A stretch of 64,000 nucleotides of DNA from DASQMT01 sp963835735 (lineage in GTDB: Bacteria > Actinomycetota > Thermoleophilia > Solirubrobacterales > Solirubrobacteraceae), in the NCBI GenBank assembly GCA_963835735.1, contig CAWIGP010000007.1, positions 558,001-622,000 of the forward strand, read 5' to 3'. Every line of letters begins with the position of its first letter. Positions within the stretch are counted from its first letter, which is position 1. Positions 53,283-62,483 of the stretch are shown here, one piece after another. The position numbers were made by a program, and so were the translations under genes. Below the pieces are notes generated by a model. The model ran no database searches and was not told the origin of the DNA. It worked only from the letters and a program-made list of their open reading frames with translations.

Positions 53283-54500
53283 GTGCCCACGCACGACCCG
53301 CGTCGCGCTCCGGCCAACCAGCGCTCGGTGCGGCGCCACAACCTCGGCGTCGTGCTCAGGCACGTCGCGGAGCACGGCCCCCGGTCACGAGCGGCGATCG
53401 CTCAGGAGACCGGACTGAACAAGACGACGGTCTCGAGCCTGGTCGGTGAGCTGATCGAGTTCGGGCTGGTGCGCGAGACCGAGGTCGAGCTGCGCGGCAC
53501 CGTCGGCCGCCCGGCGCTGCCGGTCGAGCTGAGCGGCCGCCGCGTCGTCGGCCTGGGGCTGGAGCTCGGCGTCGACTTCCTCGCCGTCCGCGCCGCCGAC
53601 CTCACCGGCGACGAGCGCCACCGCGAGCTGGTGACCGTCGACAACCGCGGGCGGCCGGTCGACGACGTGCTCGACGATCTCGGCCGGCTCGCGGACGAGG
53701 CGCTCGCCGCCGTGCGCAGGCGCAACCTGCTCACCGCGGGCGCGGTGATCGCGCTCCCCGGCCTCGTCGACAGCGACGGCCGCCTGCTCGTGGCGCCCAA
53801 CCTCGGCTGGACCGGCGTGCCGGTCCCGCAGCTGCTGGCCGCGCGCCTGGGCCACCCGCCGTTCCCGATCCAGGCCGAGAACGAGGCGAACCTGGGCGCC
53901 CTGGCCGAGCTGTGGGAGGGCGCGGGCCGCGAGTTCCGCGACTTCATCTACATCTCCGGCGAGCTGGGGATCGGCGCCGGGATCATCGTCGGCGGCGAGC
54001 TGTTCCGGGGCGCGCACGGGTTCGGCGGCGAGCTGGGGCACACGACCGTCGACCCCGAGGGCGACGTGTGCGCGTGCGGCAACCGCGGCTGCCTCGAGAC
54101 CCGCGTCGCGCTCGGCGCGCTGCTGCGCGCCGCCGGCCTGGATCCCGCCGCTCGCGTGACCGACCTGGCCGCGCGCGCCGAGGCCGGGGAGGAGCGGGTG
54201 CTCGAGACGCTCGCCGACGCCGGCCACTGGCTCGGCGTCGGCGTCGCGTCGGCCGCGAACCTGCTCAACCCGCGCGGCGTGGTGGTCGGCGGCTACTTCG
54301 CGACGCTAGTCCCGTGGCTGATGCCCGGGCTGCAGGAGGAGCTCGACGCGCGCGTGCTCGCGGCCGAGTGGGACCCGCCGCGCGTGGTGACGTCGGCAGC
54401 TCGGCGCCGAGGCGGCGGTGCGCGGCGCATCGGCGTCGGCGCTGCGGCGCGTGTTCGCCGACCCGGGCCTCGTCGCCGAGCTCGCCTAGCGCCAACCTAA
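53283..54500 (+). CDS. ROK-family transcriptional regulator, C-terminus altered by a 1-nt insertion
   Basis: A 405-residue ROK repressor as read. The N-terminal winged helix is 'SRAAIAQETGLNKTTVSSLV'; the sugar-kinase-like domain has 'GLGLELGVDFLAVRAADL', 'ENEANLGALAELWEGAG' and zinc motif 'CACGNRGCLE'. An extra A at 54398 changes the last 35 residues; without it the text reads 'TSALGAEAAVRGASASALRR' and stops at 54489. Convergent with xylA across a terminator, so it probably controls the xylA/xylB promoter 1.2 kb away. TAGGGT at 53270-53275 ends 7 nt before GTG (leaderless). Confidence 0.9.
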   Translation: MPTHDPRRAPANQRSVRRHNLGVVLRHVAEHGPRSRAAIAQETGLNKTTVSSLVGELIEFGLVRETEVELRGTVGRPALPVELSGRRVVGLGLELGVDFLAVRAADLTGDERHRELVTVDNRGRPVDDVLDDLGRLADEALAAVRRRNLLTAGAVIALPGLVDSDGRLLVAPNLGWTGVPVPQLLAARLGHPPFPIQAENEANLGALAELWEGAGREFRDFIYISGELGIGAGIIVGGELFRGAHGFGGELGHTTVDPEGDVCACGNRGCLETRVALGALLRAAGLDPAARVTDLAARAEAGEERVLETLADAGHWLGVGVASAANLLNPRGVVVGGYFATLVPWLMPGLQEELDARVLAAEWDPPRVVTSAARRRGGGARRIGVGAAARVRRPGPRRRARLAPT

Positions 54501-54523
54501 AGCGGGACAGTCCCTCTTTAGGT
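54495..54523. terminator. Bidirectional terminator between ROK and xylA
   Basis: ACCTAAAG (54495-54502) pairs with CTTTAGGT (54516-54523), and GGGAC with GTCCC inside around a single A, with one mismatch. The outer stem supplies AAAG/CTTT on either strand between convergent genes. Confidence 0.75.
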
Positions 54524-54528
54524 CGCGG

Positions 54529-55698
54529 CTAGCGGGTTCCGAGCAGGACGTCGACGACGAGCTGGTCGAGCGCCTCGTTGGCGTAGCCGCGGGCGGCGAG
54601 CTCCTCGAGCCGCTCGGACTCCGCCTTGAGCGCGTCCGCCTCGCCGGCGCCGCCCGTCGAGGGCTCGCCCAGCTCGGGCGTCGAGGCTGCCGCGAGCGCG
54701 TCGCGCACCTCGGGCAGCGCATCGAAGTGGCGCGCCTTCTCGGCCAGCGCGAGGTACGTGCGCATGCAGCCGCGCGCGAAGTCCCACACGCCGGCGGCGT
54801 CCTCGTTGCGGTACGCGTGCGCGTCGAAGTGCCGCGGCCCGGCGTAGCCGGCGCGCTCCAGCAGCCGCACGAGCAGGAACGCTTCCTTGAGATCCTCGGC
54901 GCCGAAGCGGAAGTCCTGGTCGTAGCGCCCGATCCGCTGCGCGTTGAGGTCGATGTGGAACAGCTTGCCGGCCCACAGCGCGTGCCCGACGGCGTGGTAG
55001 AACGACAGCCCGGCCATCGTCTCGTGCGCGACCTCGGGGTTGACGCCGACCATGTCCGGCCGGTCGAGCGTGGAGATGAAGTGCAGCGCGTGGCCGACTG
55101 TGGGGAGGAACGCGTCGCCGCGCGGCTCGTTCGGCTTCGGCTCCATCGCGAAGCGCAGGTCATAGCCCTGCGCGACCGTGTAGTCCGCCAGCACGTTGAT
55201 CGCCTCGCGATAGCGGTCGAGTGCGTCGCGCGGGTCCTTCGCGGCGCCGGTCTCGGTGCCCTCGCGGCCGCCCCAGAACACGTACACCTCGGCGCCCAGC
55301 TCCGCGCCGAGGTCGATCGAGCGCATCGCCTTGCCGATCGCCGCGCGGCGCACGCGCCGGTCGTTCGAAGTGAACGCCCCGTCCTTGAACGCCGGCTGGG
55401 TGAACAGGTTCGTCGTGGCCATCCCGACGCCGAGCCCGGTCTCCGCCAGAGCGGTCTTGAAGCGCGCGACGATGCGGTCGCGCTCGGCGGCCGAGGAGCC
55501 GTACGGCACGAGGTCCTCGTCGTGCAGCGAGATGCCCCAGGCGCCGAGCTCGGCCAGCTTGCGAACGGAGTCGACGGGGTCGAGCGGCGCGCGCGTGGGA
55601 CCGCCGAACGGGTCGCGGCCGGGGTTGCCGACGGTCCATAGGCCGAACGTGAAGCGGTGCTCGGGCCGGGGCGTGAGCGCGTCGTCGGCGGTCGTCAT
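54529..55698 (-). CDS. xylA: Xylose isomerase
   Basis: Converts D-xylose to D-xylulose (and glucose to fructose in many relatives). The 389-residue size marks the short class I actinobacterial enzyme. 'RFTFGLWTVGNPGRDPFG' opens the TIM barrel, 'GISLHDEDLVPYG' holds the catalytic His, 'VYVFWGGREGTE' is the family signature, 'FAMEPKPNEPRGD' gives metal-ligand Glu and 'LFHIDLNAQRIGRYDQDFRF' the lower metal site Asp/His residues. TAGGTT (complement of 55705-55710) ends 6 nt before the ATG, so it is likely leaderless. Divergent from xylB over a 52-nt control region. Confidence 0.97.
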   Translation of the reverse strand: MTTADDALTPRPEHRFTFGLWTVGNPGRDPFGGPTRAPLDPVDSVRKLAELGAWGISLHDEDLVPYGSSAAERDRIVARFKTALAETGLGVGMATTNLFTQPAFKDGAFTSNDRRVRRAAIGKAMRSIDLGAELGAEVYVFWGGREGTETGAAKDPRDALDRYREAINVLADYTVAQGYDLRFAMEPKPNEPRGDAFLPTVGHALHFISTLDRPDMVGVNPEVAHETMAGLSFYHAVGHALWAGKLFHIDLNAQRIGRYDQDFRFGAEDLKEAFLLVRLLERAGYAGPRHFDAHAYRNEDAAGVWDFARGCMRTYLALAEKARHFDALPEVRDALAAASTPELGEPSTGGAGEADALKAESERLEELAARGYANEALDQLVVDVLLGTR

Positions 55699-55750
55699 TG
55701 CGGCAACCTAGCGCGAATTGCGCCGGAAGACGGAATAATCTTCCACACGG
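55699..55750. promoter_or_regulatory. Divergent xylA/xylB control region with palindromic operator
   Basis: GGAAGA (55725-55730) and TCTTCC (55739-55744) form an inverted repeat that overlaps the xylB -10 box TAATCT (55736-55741, 9 nt before ATG). The xylA -10 box TAGGTT is on the other strand at 55710-55705. The repeat is a good candidate operator for the ROK regulator. Confidence 0.6.
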
Positions 55751-57170
55751 ATGCCAGCACTGATCGGCCTCGACGTCGGGACCACCGCGGTGAAGGCCCT
55801 CGCCGTCGGCGAGGACGGCGAGATCCTGGCGCGCGCCGAGGTCTCGTACCCGCTGTCGACGCCGCGTCCGGGCTGGAGCGAGCAGAACCCGGACGATTGG
55901 TGGCGCGCGACGGAGCAGGCGCTGGATCAGCTCGGCGTCGCACGAGCCGGCCGCCATCGGCCTGAGCGGTCAGATGCACGGACTGGTCGCGCTCGACTCG
56001 GACGATCGCGTGATCCGCCCGGCGATCCTCTGGAACGACGGCCGCACCGCCGCCGAATGCGCCGAGATCGAGGAGAAGGTCGGGCTGGACCGGCTGATCG
56101 CGCTCACCGGGAACCGCGCCCTGACCGGCTTCACTGCGCCGAAGCTGCTGTGGCTACGCCGCCACGAGCCCGAGCACTACGGGCGGATCGCCCGGATCAT
56201 GCTGCCGAAGGACTACGTCCGCCTGAAGCTGTGCGGCGAGCACGCGATCGACATGGCCGACGCCTCGGGCACGCTGCTGCTCGATGTCGCCCGGCGGCGC
56301 TGGAGCGACGAGGTCCTCGAAGCGCTCGAGCTCGACCCGGCCTGGCTGCCGCGGCTGCTCGAGTCGCCCGAGGTGTCCGGCGCGACGCCCGACGGCGTGC
56401 CGGTCGCGGCCGGCGCCGGCGACCAGGCCGCGGGCGCGCTCGGCGTCGGCGTGGACCGCCCCGGCCCGCTCTCGATCGCGCTCGGTACGAGCGGCGTCGT
56501 GTTCGCCGCGCTGCCGGCATTCGCCGCCGACGCGCGCGCCCGCGTGCACGCGTTCTGCCACGCCGTGCCGGGCGGCTGGCACGCGATGGGGGTGATGCTC
56601 TCCGCCGCCGGCTCGCTGCAGTGGCTGCGCGACGTCGCGGCGCCCGGCACGGGCTTCGACGAGCTGATCGCCGAGGCCGCCGCATGGGAACCGGGCGTCG
56701 AGGGCCTCACGTTCCTGCCGTACCTGGCCGGAGAACGCACGCCGCACGCCGATCCCGACGCGCGCGGCTCGTTCACCGGCCTCTCGCTCCGGCACGACCG
56801 CGGCGCGCTCACCCGCTCGGTGCTCGAGGGCGTCGCCTACGGTCTGCGCGACTCGCTCGACCTGCTGCGCGAGCTCGGGGTGCGGCCCGAGCGCGGCCGC
56901 GTGTCGGGCGGAGGCGCCCGCTCGGAGCTGTGGCTGCGGATCGTCGCCTCGGTGCTCGAGCTGCCGCTCGAGCGCCCCGTGGTCGAGGAGGGAGCCGCCT
57001 ACGGGGCCGCGCTGCTGGGCGGCGTAGCGGGCGGCGTCTGGCCCGACACCGCGGCCGCGGTCGCCGCCACCGTGAAGGTCCGCGGCGACGTCGAGCCCGA
57101 CCCGGACTGGGTCGCCGCCTATGCCGACGGGCGGGAGCGTTTCCGGGCCTTGTATCCGGCGCTGCGCTGA
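55751..57170 (+). pseudogene. xylB: Xylulokinase, one 1-nt insertion
   Basis: Phosphorylates D-xylulose to xylulose 5-phosphate. A FGGY-family kinase of about 472 residues: 'ALIGLDVGTTAVKALAVGED' (phosphate loop), 'GLSGQMHGLVALD', 'RPAILWNDGRTAAECAEIEE', 'GAGDQAAGALGVGV' with the catalytic Asp, and 'VSGGGARSELWLRIVASVLE'. A surplus C at 55941 breaks the frame; without it residues read 'LGVDEPAAIGLSGQMHG'. Divergent from xylA, so both are induced together. Conservation elsewhere is full, favouring sequencing error over a dead gene. Confidence 0.93.
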
Positions 57171-57175
57171 GCCGC

Positions 57176-57982
57176 TCAGGCCGCGGGACACTCCACGGGG
57201 GTCGTGCTCCCCGGCAGCAGGCATGCGTCCCGGCGCGCAGGCATGGCGCCGTCACGGATCACGATGCGCACGTACTTCCCGACGACATGCGGCTTCGACA
57301 CGCGGATCGTGATGCGGGTCCCCGCGCGCAGGAAGCGCTCCAGCGCGCCGATCCGGCTGCTGCCGGCCATGCTGCGCCGCAGGTGGCAGCCCGGTCCGTC
57401 GCAGCGCACGTCGACCGTCGCCGCGCGCGGCGCTTTGACGCGCAGCATGCTGACTTGGGCGCCGCCGGCGAGCAACCAACCCTTGATACGGACGATCGGG
57501 AACGGCCGGAGATACCGCAGCGGCCGCCTGGCCGCGGGCGCCGCCGGGGTCGCGACGACCGGCGCCGCCGGCGGGCTCGGGGGCGATTCGGGAGCCGGCG
57601 GCCCCGGCACCACGCTCGTGAGCGCGGACCACGTGTCCAGCTGCATGCCGCCTATCTCGTAGACCGCGCGCACTGCGAGGCGGCTGCCGACATCCGCGGC
57701 GGTCACGACGTAGGTCCGTGAGCCGGCTCCCGCGATCGGTGCGCAGTCGGAGCGCTGCTCGCCGGCGCAGCGCTGCCAGCGGTACGCGGCGTCCGATTCC
57801 TCATCGTCCGGCAGCGGGACCGCCGTCAGCGTGTTCGCGACGACCGGCTCACCGCGGATCGTGAGGATGCCGACGAACGATCCTTCCTGTGCGCGGAGCG
57901 CCGGCGGAAACGCGATCGCAACGGTCCCGGTCAGCGTCACCGCGACCAGCAGCCGACATGCCTTTCTGGACCAACTCATCAC
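57176..57982 (-). CDS. Secreted Ig-like/Thermoleophilia-type surface protein (paralogue A)
   Basis: A 268-residue exported protein. Signal peptide 1-31, then an Ig-like module with 'AYRWQRCAGEQRSDC' and 'SRTYVVTAADVGSRLAVRAV', a Pro/Ala linker (about 128-152) and a C-terminal domain: 'YLRPFPIVRIKGWLLAGGAQ', 'ATVDVRCDGPGCHLRRSM', 'ALERFLRAGTRITIRV' and 'KYVRIVIRDGAMPARRDACL'. This C-terminal domain is frequent in Solirubrobacterales exported proteins; its role is unknown. It is a clear paralogue of the gene at 59424-60363. Confidence 0.75.
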   Translation of the reverse strand: MMSWSRKACRLLVAVTLTGTVAIAFPPALRAQEGSFVGILTIRGEPVVANTLTAVPLPDDEESDAAYRWQRCAGEQRSDCAPIAGAGSRTYVVTAADVGSRLAVRAVYEIGGMQLDTWSALTSVVPGPPAPESPPSPPAAPVVATPAAPAARRPLRYLRPFPIVRIKGWLLAGGAQVSMLRVKAPRAATVDVRCDGPGCHLRRSMAGSSRIGALERFLRAGTRITIRVSKPHVVGKYVRIVIRDGAMPARRDACLLPGSTTPVECPAA

Positions 57983-58048
57983 TGCTCTCCCGACTGGGAG
58001 TCCGTAGACGCGACCCTAGCCGTCCGCCATCGCGAAGGAAAGACGGCT

Positions 58049-58966
58049 TCACCGATCTGACACGGCCGCCAGCAGCGGACCGAGCCGGCGCTCCTGCCGC
58101 TCGATCGTCGCACCGGCCCGGCGCGCCCGTGCGGCGTCACGCCGCCGGCTGGCGGTCGCCAGCACGCGGTGGTTGCGCGCGAGCCCTTCCAGCGCGGCCG
58201 TCAGGCGCACCGCGTCGCCGGCGGCGACCGGACGCAGCCGCGCCGCGGTGGCGGCGTAGGCTCGGGCGATGCTTCGCGCGGCCGCGCTGCGGCGGAGCGG
58301 CGATCGCGTGGCGGCCAGGCGGCGACGTTCGACGCGGCGGCGGCGGTTGAGCAGCTCGACCGCCTGCGGGAGGACGATCGCGGCGGCGGTCTCCGGCGTA
58401 GGCGCGAGCGCCGACGCGCCGTCGAGACGCACCGACTCCGCCGCTCGCTCGCACTCGGCACCCGCCGCGCCGACGGCCTGCGCGCGCGCCGCGCATGCGA
58501 TCGTCACGACGCCGCCGGTGGTGGGCAGCGCCAGCGCGACGACCCGCAGGTCGGCCCTTGCCAGGTCGTACCGCCACAGCGTGCGGGCGCCGAGGCGCCG
58601 CGGGCGCGGCGCGGGCACGTCCCCGGACAGCGACGCCGGCAGCAGCGACGCGTCCTCGGGTGCGCGGATGTCCAACGCGACCTGCCCGTGCACACCGCGC
58701 ACCGCGGTCGCCTGCTCGAGCCCGGGCAGCGAGGACCGGCGGTCGAGCGGCTCCCAGTCCGGCGGGAGCGGGAGCCGTGCCACGCCGCTCTGCAGCCCGA
58801 TCCGCGGTTGCGCGGGGGCTGCGGCGGGCGGCTCGCCTCCGTCGCTCGCCAGCATTGCGCCGATCGCCGCGCCGCCGGCGGTCGCCGCGATCGTGGCCAC
58901 CACGAGCGCGGAGACGCCGACCGGCCGGCGCCGGGGCCGCGACCGCAATGCCGTGGCGACGCTCAC
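58049..58966 (-). CDS. Membrane-anchored hypothetical protein
   Basis: A 305-residue protein with a basic start ('RSRPRRRPVG') and one transmembrane anchor ('VSALVVATIAATAGGAAIGA'). The outside portion has a beta-rich middle ('GVARLPLPPDWEPLDRRSSL', 'GQVALDIRAPEDASLLPASL') and an Arg/Ala-rich helical, possibly coiled-coil, C-terminus from about 205 on. Two cysteines could pair ('TIACAARA', 'GAECERAA'). No family recognised. Overlaps the Pro-rich gene upstream by 4 nt. Confidence 0.65.
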   Translation of the reverse strand: MSVATALRSRPRRRPVGVSALVVATIAATAGGAAIGAMLASDGGEPPAAAPAQPRIGLQSGVARLPLPPDWEPLDRRSSLPGLEQATAVRGVHGQVALDIRAPEDASLLPASLSGDVPAPRPRRLGARTLWRYDLARADLRVVALALPTTGGVVTIACAARAQAVGAAGAECERAAESVRLDGASALAPTPETAAAIVLPQAVELLNRRRRVERRRLAATRSPLRRSAAARSIARAYAATAARLRPVAAGDAVRLTAALEGLARNHRVLATASRRRDAARARRAGATIERQERRLGPLLAAVSDR

Positions 58967-59427
58967 GGGCTCTCGCCCTCGTCGTCGAACTCGGGTCCCG
59001 AGCCGGCATCGTCGAACGTCGGCCCCGGCGTGGGCGCGGGCGGCACCGGGTCCGGCGCCGCCGGCACGGGCGGCGCCGGGGCCGGCTCGGGCGCCGGCGC
59101 GGGCGGCGCCGGCTCCGGCGCGGGTGCGTCCTGTTGCGGCTCCGGCTCAGGCGCCGGAGCGGGGACGATCTGCCGCGGAGGCTTGGGTGCAGGCGCCGTG
59201 CGCGGCGGCCGCCGGGGCCGGGGCGCCTGCAGCGGTGCCGGCAGGTCGGCCACCCTCGCGAGGACCACCCGCGCCGGGGCGGCGGGGACGTCCGTCCACG
59301 GGGCGGCGGGCGGCGGCGATGCTGCGGCCGGCCGCGGCGGGTCGTCCGCGCCGACCGCGGCGCGGCTCACGAGCGCCGCGAGCAGCGCGGCCGCGAGAGG
59401 TACGAGCCAGACCGCCCGCGACGTCAT
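58963..59427 (-). CDS. Proline-rich membrane-anchored protein
   Basis: A 154-residue protein starting at the ATG at 59427 (frame open to 59487). A single N-terminal helix ('AVWLVPLAAALLAALVSRAA') is followed by a nearly pure Pro/Ala/Glu tract ('PAPEPAPPAPAPEPAPAPPV') that should span the cell wall as an extended rod, ending in an acidic tip 'DDAGSGPEFDDEGESP'. Low complexity prevents family assignment. ATGA overlaps link it to the genes on both sides, so the three proteins probably work together at the surface. Confidence 0.65.
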   Translation of the reverse strand: MTSRAVWLVPLAAALLAALVSRAAVGADDPPRPAAASPPPAAPWTDVPAAPARVVLARVADLPAPLQAPRPRRPPRTAPAPKPPRQIVPAPAPEPEPQQDAPAPEPAPPAPAPEPAPAPPVPAAPDPVPPAPTPGPTFDDAGSGPEFDDEGESP

Positions 59428-60363
59428 GCCTCGGGGCACTCCGCGGGCTTGGCGCTGCGCGCGACGACGCACGCGTCGCGTCGCCACGGCGCGCTGCCGT
59501 CACGGATGACGAGCCGCATGTACTTCCCGACCACATCCGCCTTGAAGACGCGGATCGTGATGCGCGTGCCGGCCGGTAGGAAACGCTCCAGCGCCGTGAG
59601 GCGCCCGGTGCCGAACAGGCGGCGCCGCACGCGGCAGCCGGGACCGTCGCAGCGCACGTCGACCGTCGCCGACGAGGGCGCCTTGACGCGCAGCAGCGTG
59701 ATCCGGGCGCCGCCTCTCACGAGCGTCCCCTTCACACGGACGACCGGAAACGGCCGCAGCAGCGCGAGCGGCGTCTCCGCCAGCGAACTCGTCGGAACGG
59801 CCGCCGCCGGCGGCGGCGCCTGCCGACCGGTCTGATCGAAGCCGCGCGGCTCGGGGACGGGCGTCGGCTGCGGCGAGGGCGTGGGCGTCGGCGTGGGCGA
59901 CGGGCGGTCGGCGTCGGTATGGGGGTGGGCGCCGGCGTGGGTGCAGGCGTCGGCGTGGGTGCGGGAGTGGGGGTCGGGACCGGCGCGCTCGTCACCACGG
60001 CCGTCCTCGGCGACCAGACACCTATCACCGGGCCGGCCAAATTCCACACGGCGCGCACGGCGATGCGACGGTCGACGTCGGCGGCGACCACGGTGTACGA
60101 CGGAACGGTCGGCGCGGCGGCGATTCGCTTGCAGCTGGCTTCCTGATCGGTGAGCAGCGCTGCCATCGGTACTCGACGACCAGGGTCGGATCGGCCGGCA
60201 CCAGCACGGCCGTCAGCGTCGAGCCGACGACGGGGTCGCCCTGGATCGTGACGGTCGCCGCGACCGTCGTCTGTGCGCCGGCAGGGGGCAGAAGTGCAAT
60301 CGCAACCCCCCCGGTCAGGATCGCCACCACCACACGCCAACTCGCCTTGCTCGACCACCTCAT
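59424..60363 (-). pseudogene. Secreted Ig-like surface protein (paralogue B), two 1-nt deletions
   Basis: The same architecture as paralogue A: signal peptide ('WRVVVAILTGGVAIALLPPA'), 'EYRWQRC' Ig-like module, 'YTVVAADVDRRIAVRAVWNL', a long Thr-Pro repeat linker and the C-terminal domain ('LLRPFPVVRVKGTLVRGGAR', 'VDVRCDGPGCRVRRRLF', 'KYMRLVIRDGSAPWRRDACV'). One base is missing near 60150 and another near 59910 in the TP linker. Restoring one base at the first site gives the same C-x7-C spacing as paralogue A. AGGAGAGGGG precedes the ATG. First gene of the cluster. Confidence 0.75.
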
Positions 60364-60420
60364 GTCGGCCCCTCTCCTGAGCCCGATCGGTCACTAAAGA
60401 CCTCTACACATGGGCAACGT

Positions 60421-61419
60421 ATGCGCGCGTCGCTATCTTCCGTGGAGGGGATGGAGCAACGGCTCGCAAACAGACCATGCGGCGGTCGCTACGGGGACAT
60501 CGTCCAGGCGATCGGCAATACGCCGCTGGTCGAGCTCAAGCGGCTGTCACCGAAGCCGGGTGTCCGGATCTGGGCGAAGCTCGAGTCGCACAACCCGACC
60601 GGCTCGGTCAAGGACCGGGTCGCGCGGGCGCTGATCGAGGACGCCGAGGAGAAGGGCGCGATCCTGCCCGGCCAGACGATCCTCGAGCCGACGTCGGGCA
60701 ACACCGGCATCTCGCTCGCGATGATCTGCTCGCGCAAGGGCTACCCGCTCAAGGTCGTCATGCCCGCGAACGTGACGCCAGAGCGCACGCAGCTGCTGAA
60801 GATGTACGGCGCGGAGATCGTCTACTCGCCCGGCGAGCAGGGCTCCAACGGCGCGGTCGCGATGGCGCTGGAGATGGCCGCAAGCGACGCGTCGTACTAC
60901 ATGCCCTACCAGTACGGCAACGTCGCCAACCCGAACGCGCACTACTACGGCACCGCGCCGGAGATCATCGAGGAGCTCGACGAGGTGACCGCGTTCGTCG
61001 CCGGGCTCGGCACCGGCGGCACGCTGATGGGCAACGGCCGGCGGCTGCGCGAGGAGTACGGCGACGCGGTCAAGATCGTCGCCGCCGAGCCGTTCCAGGG
61101 GGAGCCGGTCCAAGGGCTGCGCTCGCTCGACGACGGCTTCATCCCGCCGATCATCGACATCTCGCTGCTCGACCGGAAGATCTTCGTCACCAACCGCGAC
61201 GCGATCGTGTGGACGCGCCGGCTGCTCGACGAGGAGGGCATCTTCGCCGGCGTGTCGTCCGGCGCGATCGCCTCGATCGCGGTGCGGATCGCCAACGAGC
61301 TCGACGAAGGCAACGTCGTGTTCATCGTGTGCGACGACGGCTGGAAATACCTCTCCTCGGGCATCTACACCCGTCCCGTGGACGAGATCGAGAACCTGGA
61401 CTCGACGGTGTGGTGGTAG
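60421..61419 (+). CDS. cysM: Cysteine synthase (CysM/CysK type, PLP)
   Basis: A 332-residue fold type II PLP enzyme. K64 in 'NPTGSVKDRVARA' binds PLP; 'PTSGNTGISLA' (92-96) is the substrate loop and 'VAGLGTGGTLMGNGRRL' the phosphate cup. The C-terminal 'DDGWKYLSSGIYTR' and the presence of a CysO-like carrier and JAMM peptidase in the window favour the mycobacterial CysM type that uses O-phosphoserine and thiocarboxylated carrier, but an ordinary sulfide-using enzyme is possible. The start may instead be the ATG at 60451. A terminator follows. Confidence 0.9.
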   Translation: MRASLSSVEGMEQRLANRPCGGRYGDIVQAIGNTPLVELKRLSPKPGVRIWAKLESHNPTGSVKDRVARALIEDAEEKGAILPGQTILEPTSGNTGISLAMICSRKGYPLKVVMPANVTPERTQLLKMYGAEIVYSPGEQGSNGAVAMALEMAASDASYYMPYQYGNVANPNAHYYGTAPEIIEELDEVTAFVAGLGTGGTLMGNGRRLREEYGDAVKIVAAEPFQGEPVQGLRSLDDGFIPPIIDISLLDRKIFVTNRDAIVWTRRLLDEEGIFAGVSSGAIASIAVRIANELDEGNVVFIVCDDGWKYLSSGIYTRPVDEIENLDSTVWW

Positions 61420-61430
61420 GCCGGTGCTCG

Positions 61431-61453
61431 GCTCCGGCTGACGAAGCCGGAGC
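61431..61453 (+). terminator. Hairpin downstream of cysteine synthase
   Basis: GCTCCGGCT (61431-61439) pairs perfectly with 61445-61453 across GACGA. There is no T tract; a terminator or mRNA 3' stem is likely. Confidence 0.6.
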
Positions 61454-61484
61454 ACGAGACCATCGCGAGGGGAGCCTCCCGCCT

Positions 61485-61950
61485 GTGCGCCGGCGGTTAC
61501 ACGCGCCGAGGCTTCCTCGGCGCGGCCGGGGTGCTGGTCCTTGCCGGTTGCGGGGTCGACGAGGCCCGCAGGGAGCCGCCGACCGACGCCGACGTGCTGG
61601 CAGGCCTGCTGCGCACCGAGCTGGCCGCCGCCGGCGCGGTCATCGGCTCGCCGATCGCGGAGCTGCTCGTGCACCAGGACGCGCAGCACGCGCGGCGGCT
61701 CGCGGCGCTGGCCGGCGCGCCGCTCGAGCGGCGTGCGCCCGCCGCGATCGAGCTGCCCGCGGCGCTGGCGCGCAAGCAGGAGGCGGTGTTCTCCTACGTC
61801 GCCGCGCTCCCGAAGCTGGCGGATCCCGACGTGCGCGTGGCCGTGATGCAGATACTCGCGGGAGAGGCCGAGCAGCTCTCGGCGCTGCGCCTCGCGGCGG
61901 GCCAGGAGCCCGTGCCGGATCCGTTCGCGGGCTTCCTGGAGCCGGTGTGA
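61485..61950 (+). CDS. Tat-exported ferritin-like lipoprotein, 1-nt insertion in the signal peptide
   Basis: A ferritin-like four-helix protein of about 154 residues. In the main frame 'TRRGFLGAAGVLVLAGCG' is a twin-arginine signal with lipobox, but that frame has no ATG, GTG or TTG between 61420 and 61531. Removing one base near 61499-61501 joins it to GTG 61485, giving 'MRRRLTRRGFLGAAG' with a GAGGGGAG site upstream. The body ('DADVLAGLLRTELAAAGAVI', 'LLVHQDAQHARRLAALAG') has the spaced E/H of ferritin-like folds. A tatA gene lies 0.5 kb downstream. Overlaps the next gene by 4 nt. Confidence 0.68.
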
Positions 61951-62438
61951 CCGAGATTGCCGCCGAGGTGGCTGCCCGATTCGCGGCGGCGCGCACCGAC
62001 TCCGGCCTGCTCAAGGCGGGGCTGTGGGCCGAGGAGGTCGCCGCGCTCGCCTACGCCGCCGCCGCGGACGGCCCGCTGGCGGGCGCCGAGCGCGCCCAGG
62101 CGCTGCGCTTCGCCGAGCACGAGCGCGAGCACGCCGAGGTGTTCGAGACGCTGCTGTTCGCGCTGACGGTGCCGGTGCGCGAGCACGCCGGCGAGGCCGA
62201 CCTCGAGGCCGTGCTGCCCGGTCTCCCGAGGGCGAGCCGCGACGCGGCGCTGGAGCGGCTCGCGGAGCTCGAGCGCGCGACGATCGCCGCCTACCAGACG
62301 CTCGGCCGGCGTCTCCGCGCGCTCGATGCGCTGCGCTCGGTCGCGACCGTGATGGCCGGCGGCGCGCAGCATCTCGTTGTGCTCCGCGCCGCGCTCGGGG
62401 ACGAACCTGTGACGCGGGCTTTCGAGACGGGCCGCTGA
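61947..62438 (+). CDS. Ferritin-like domain protein
   Basis: A 163-residue four-helix-bundle protein without signal peptide. 'LLKAGLWAEEVAALAYAAAA', 'LRFAEHEREHAEVFETLLFA' (E-x2-H type metal pair), 'LERATIAAYQTLGRRL' and 'ATVMAGGAQHLVVLRAAL' supply the evenly spaced acidic and His residues of a ferritin-like fold. It probably forms a pair with the lipoprotein encoded immediately upstream, as GTG 61947 overlaps its stop. Metal content and role (iron handling or oxidative defence) are unknown. Confidence 0.72.
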   Translation: MTEIAAEVAARFAAARTDSGLLKAGLWAEEVAALAYAAAADGPLAGAERAQALRFAEHEREHAEVFETLLFALTVPVREHAGEADLEAVLPGLPRASRDAALERLAELERATIAAYQTLGRRLRALDALRSVATVMAGGAQHLVVLRAALGDEPVTRAFETGR

Positions 62439-62483
62439 GCCGGTACCCTGACATGCAACCCACTCGAAGGGACGCGAACAGCA

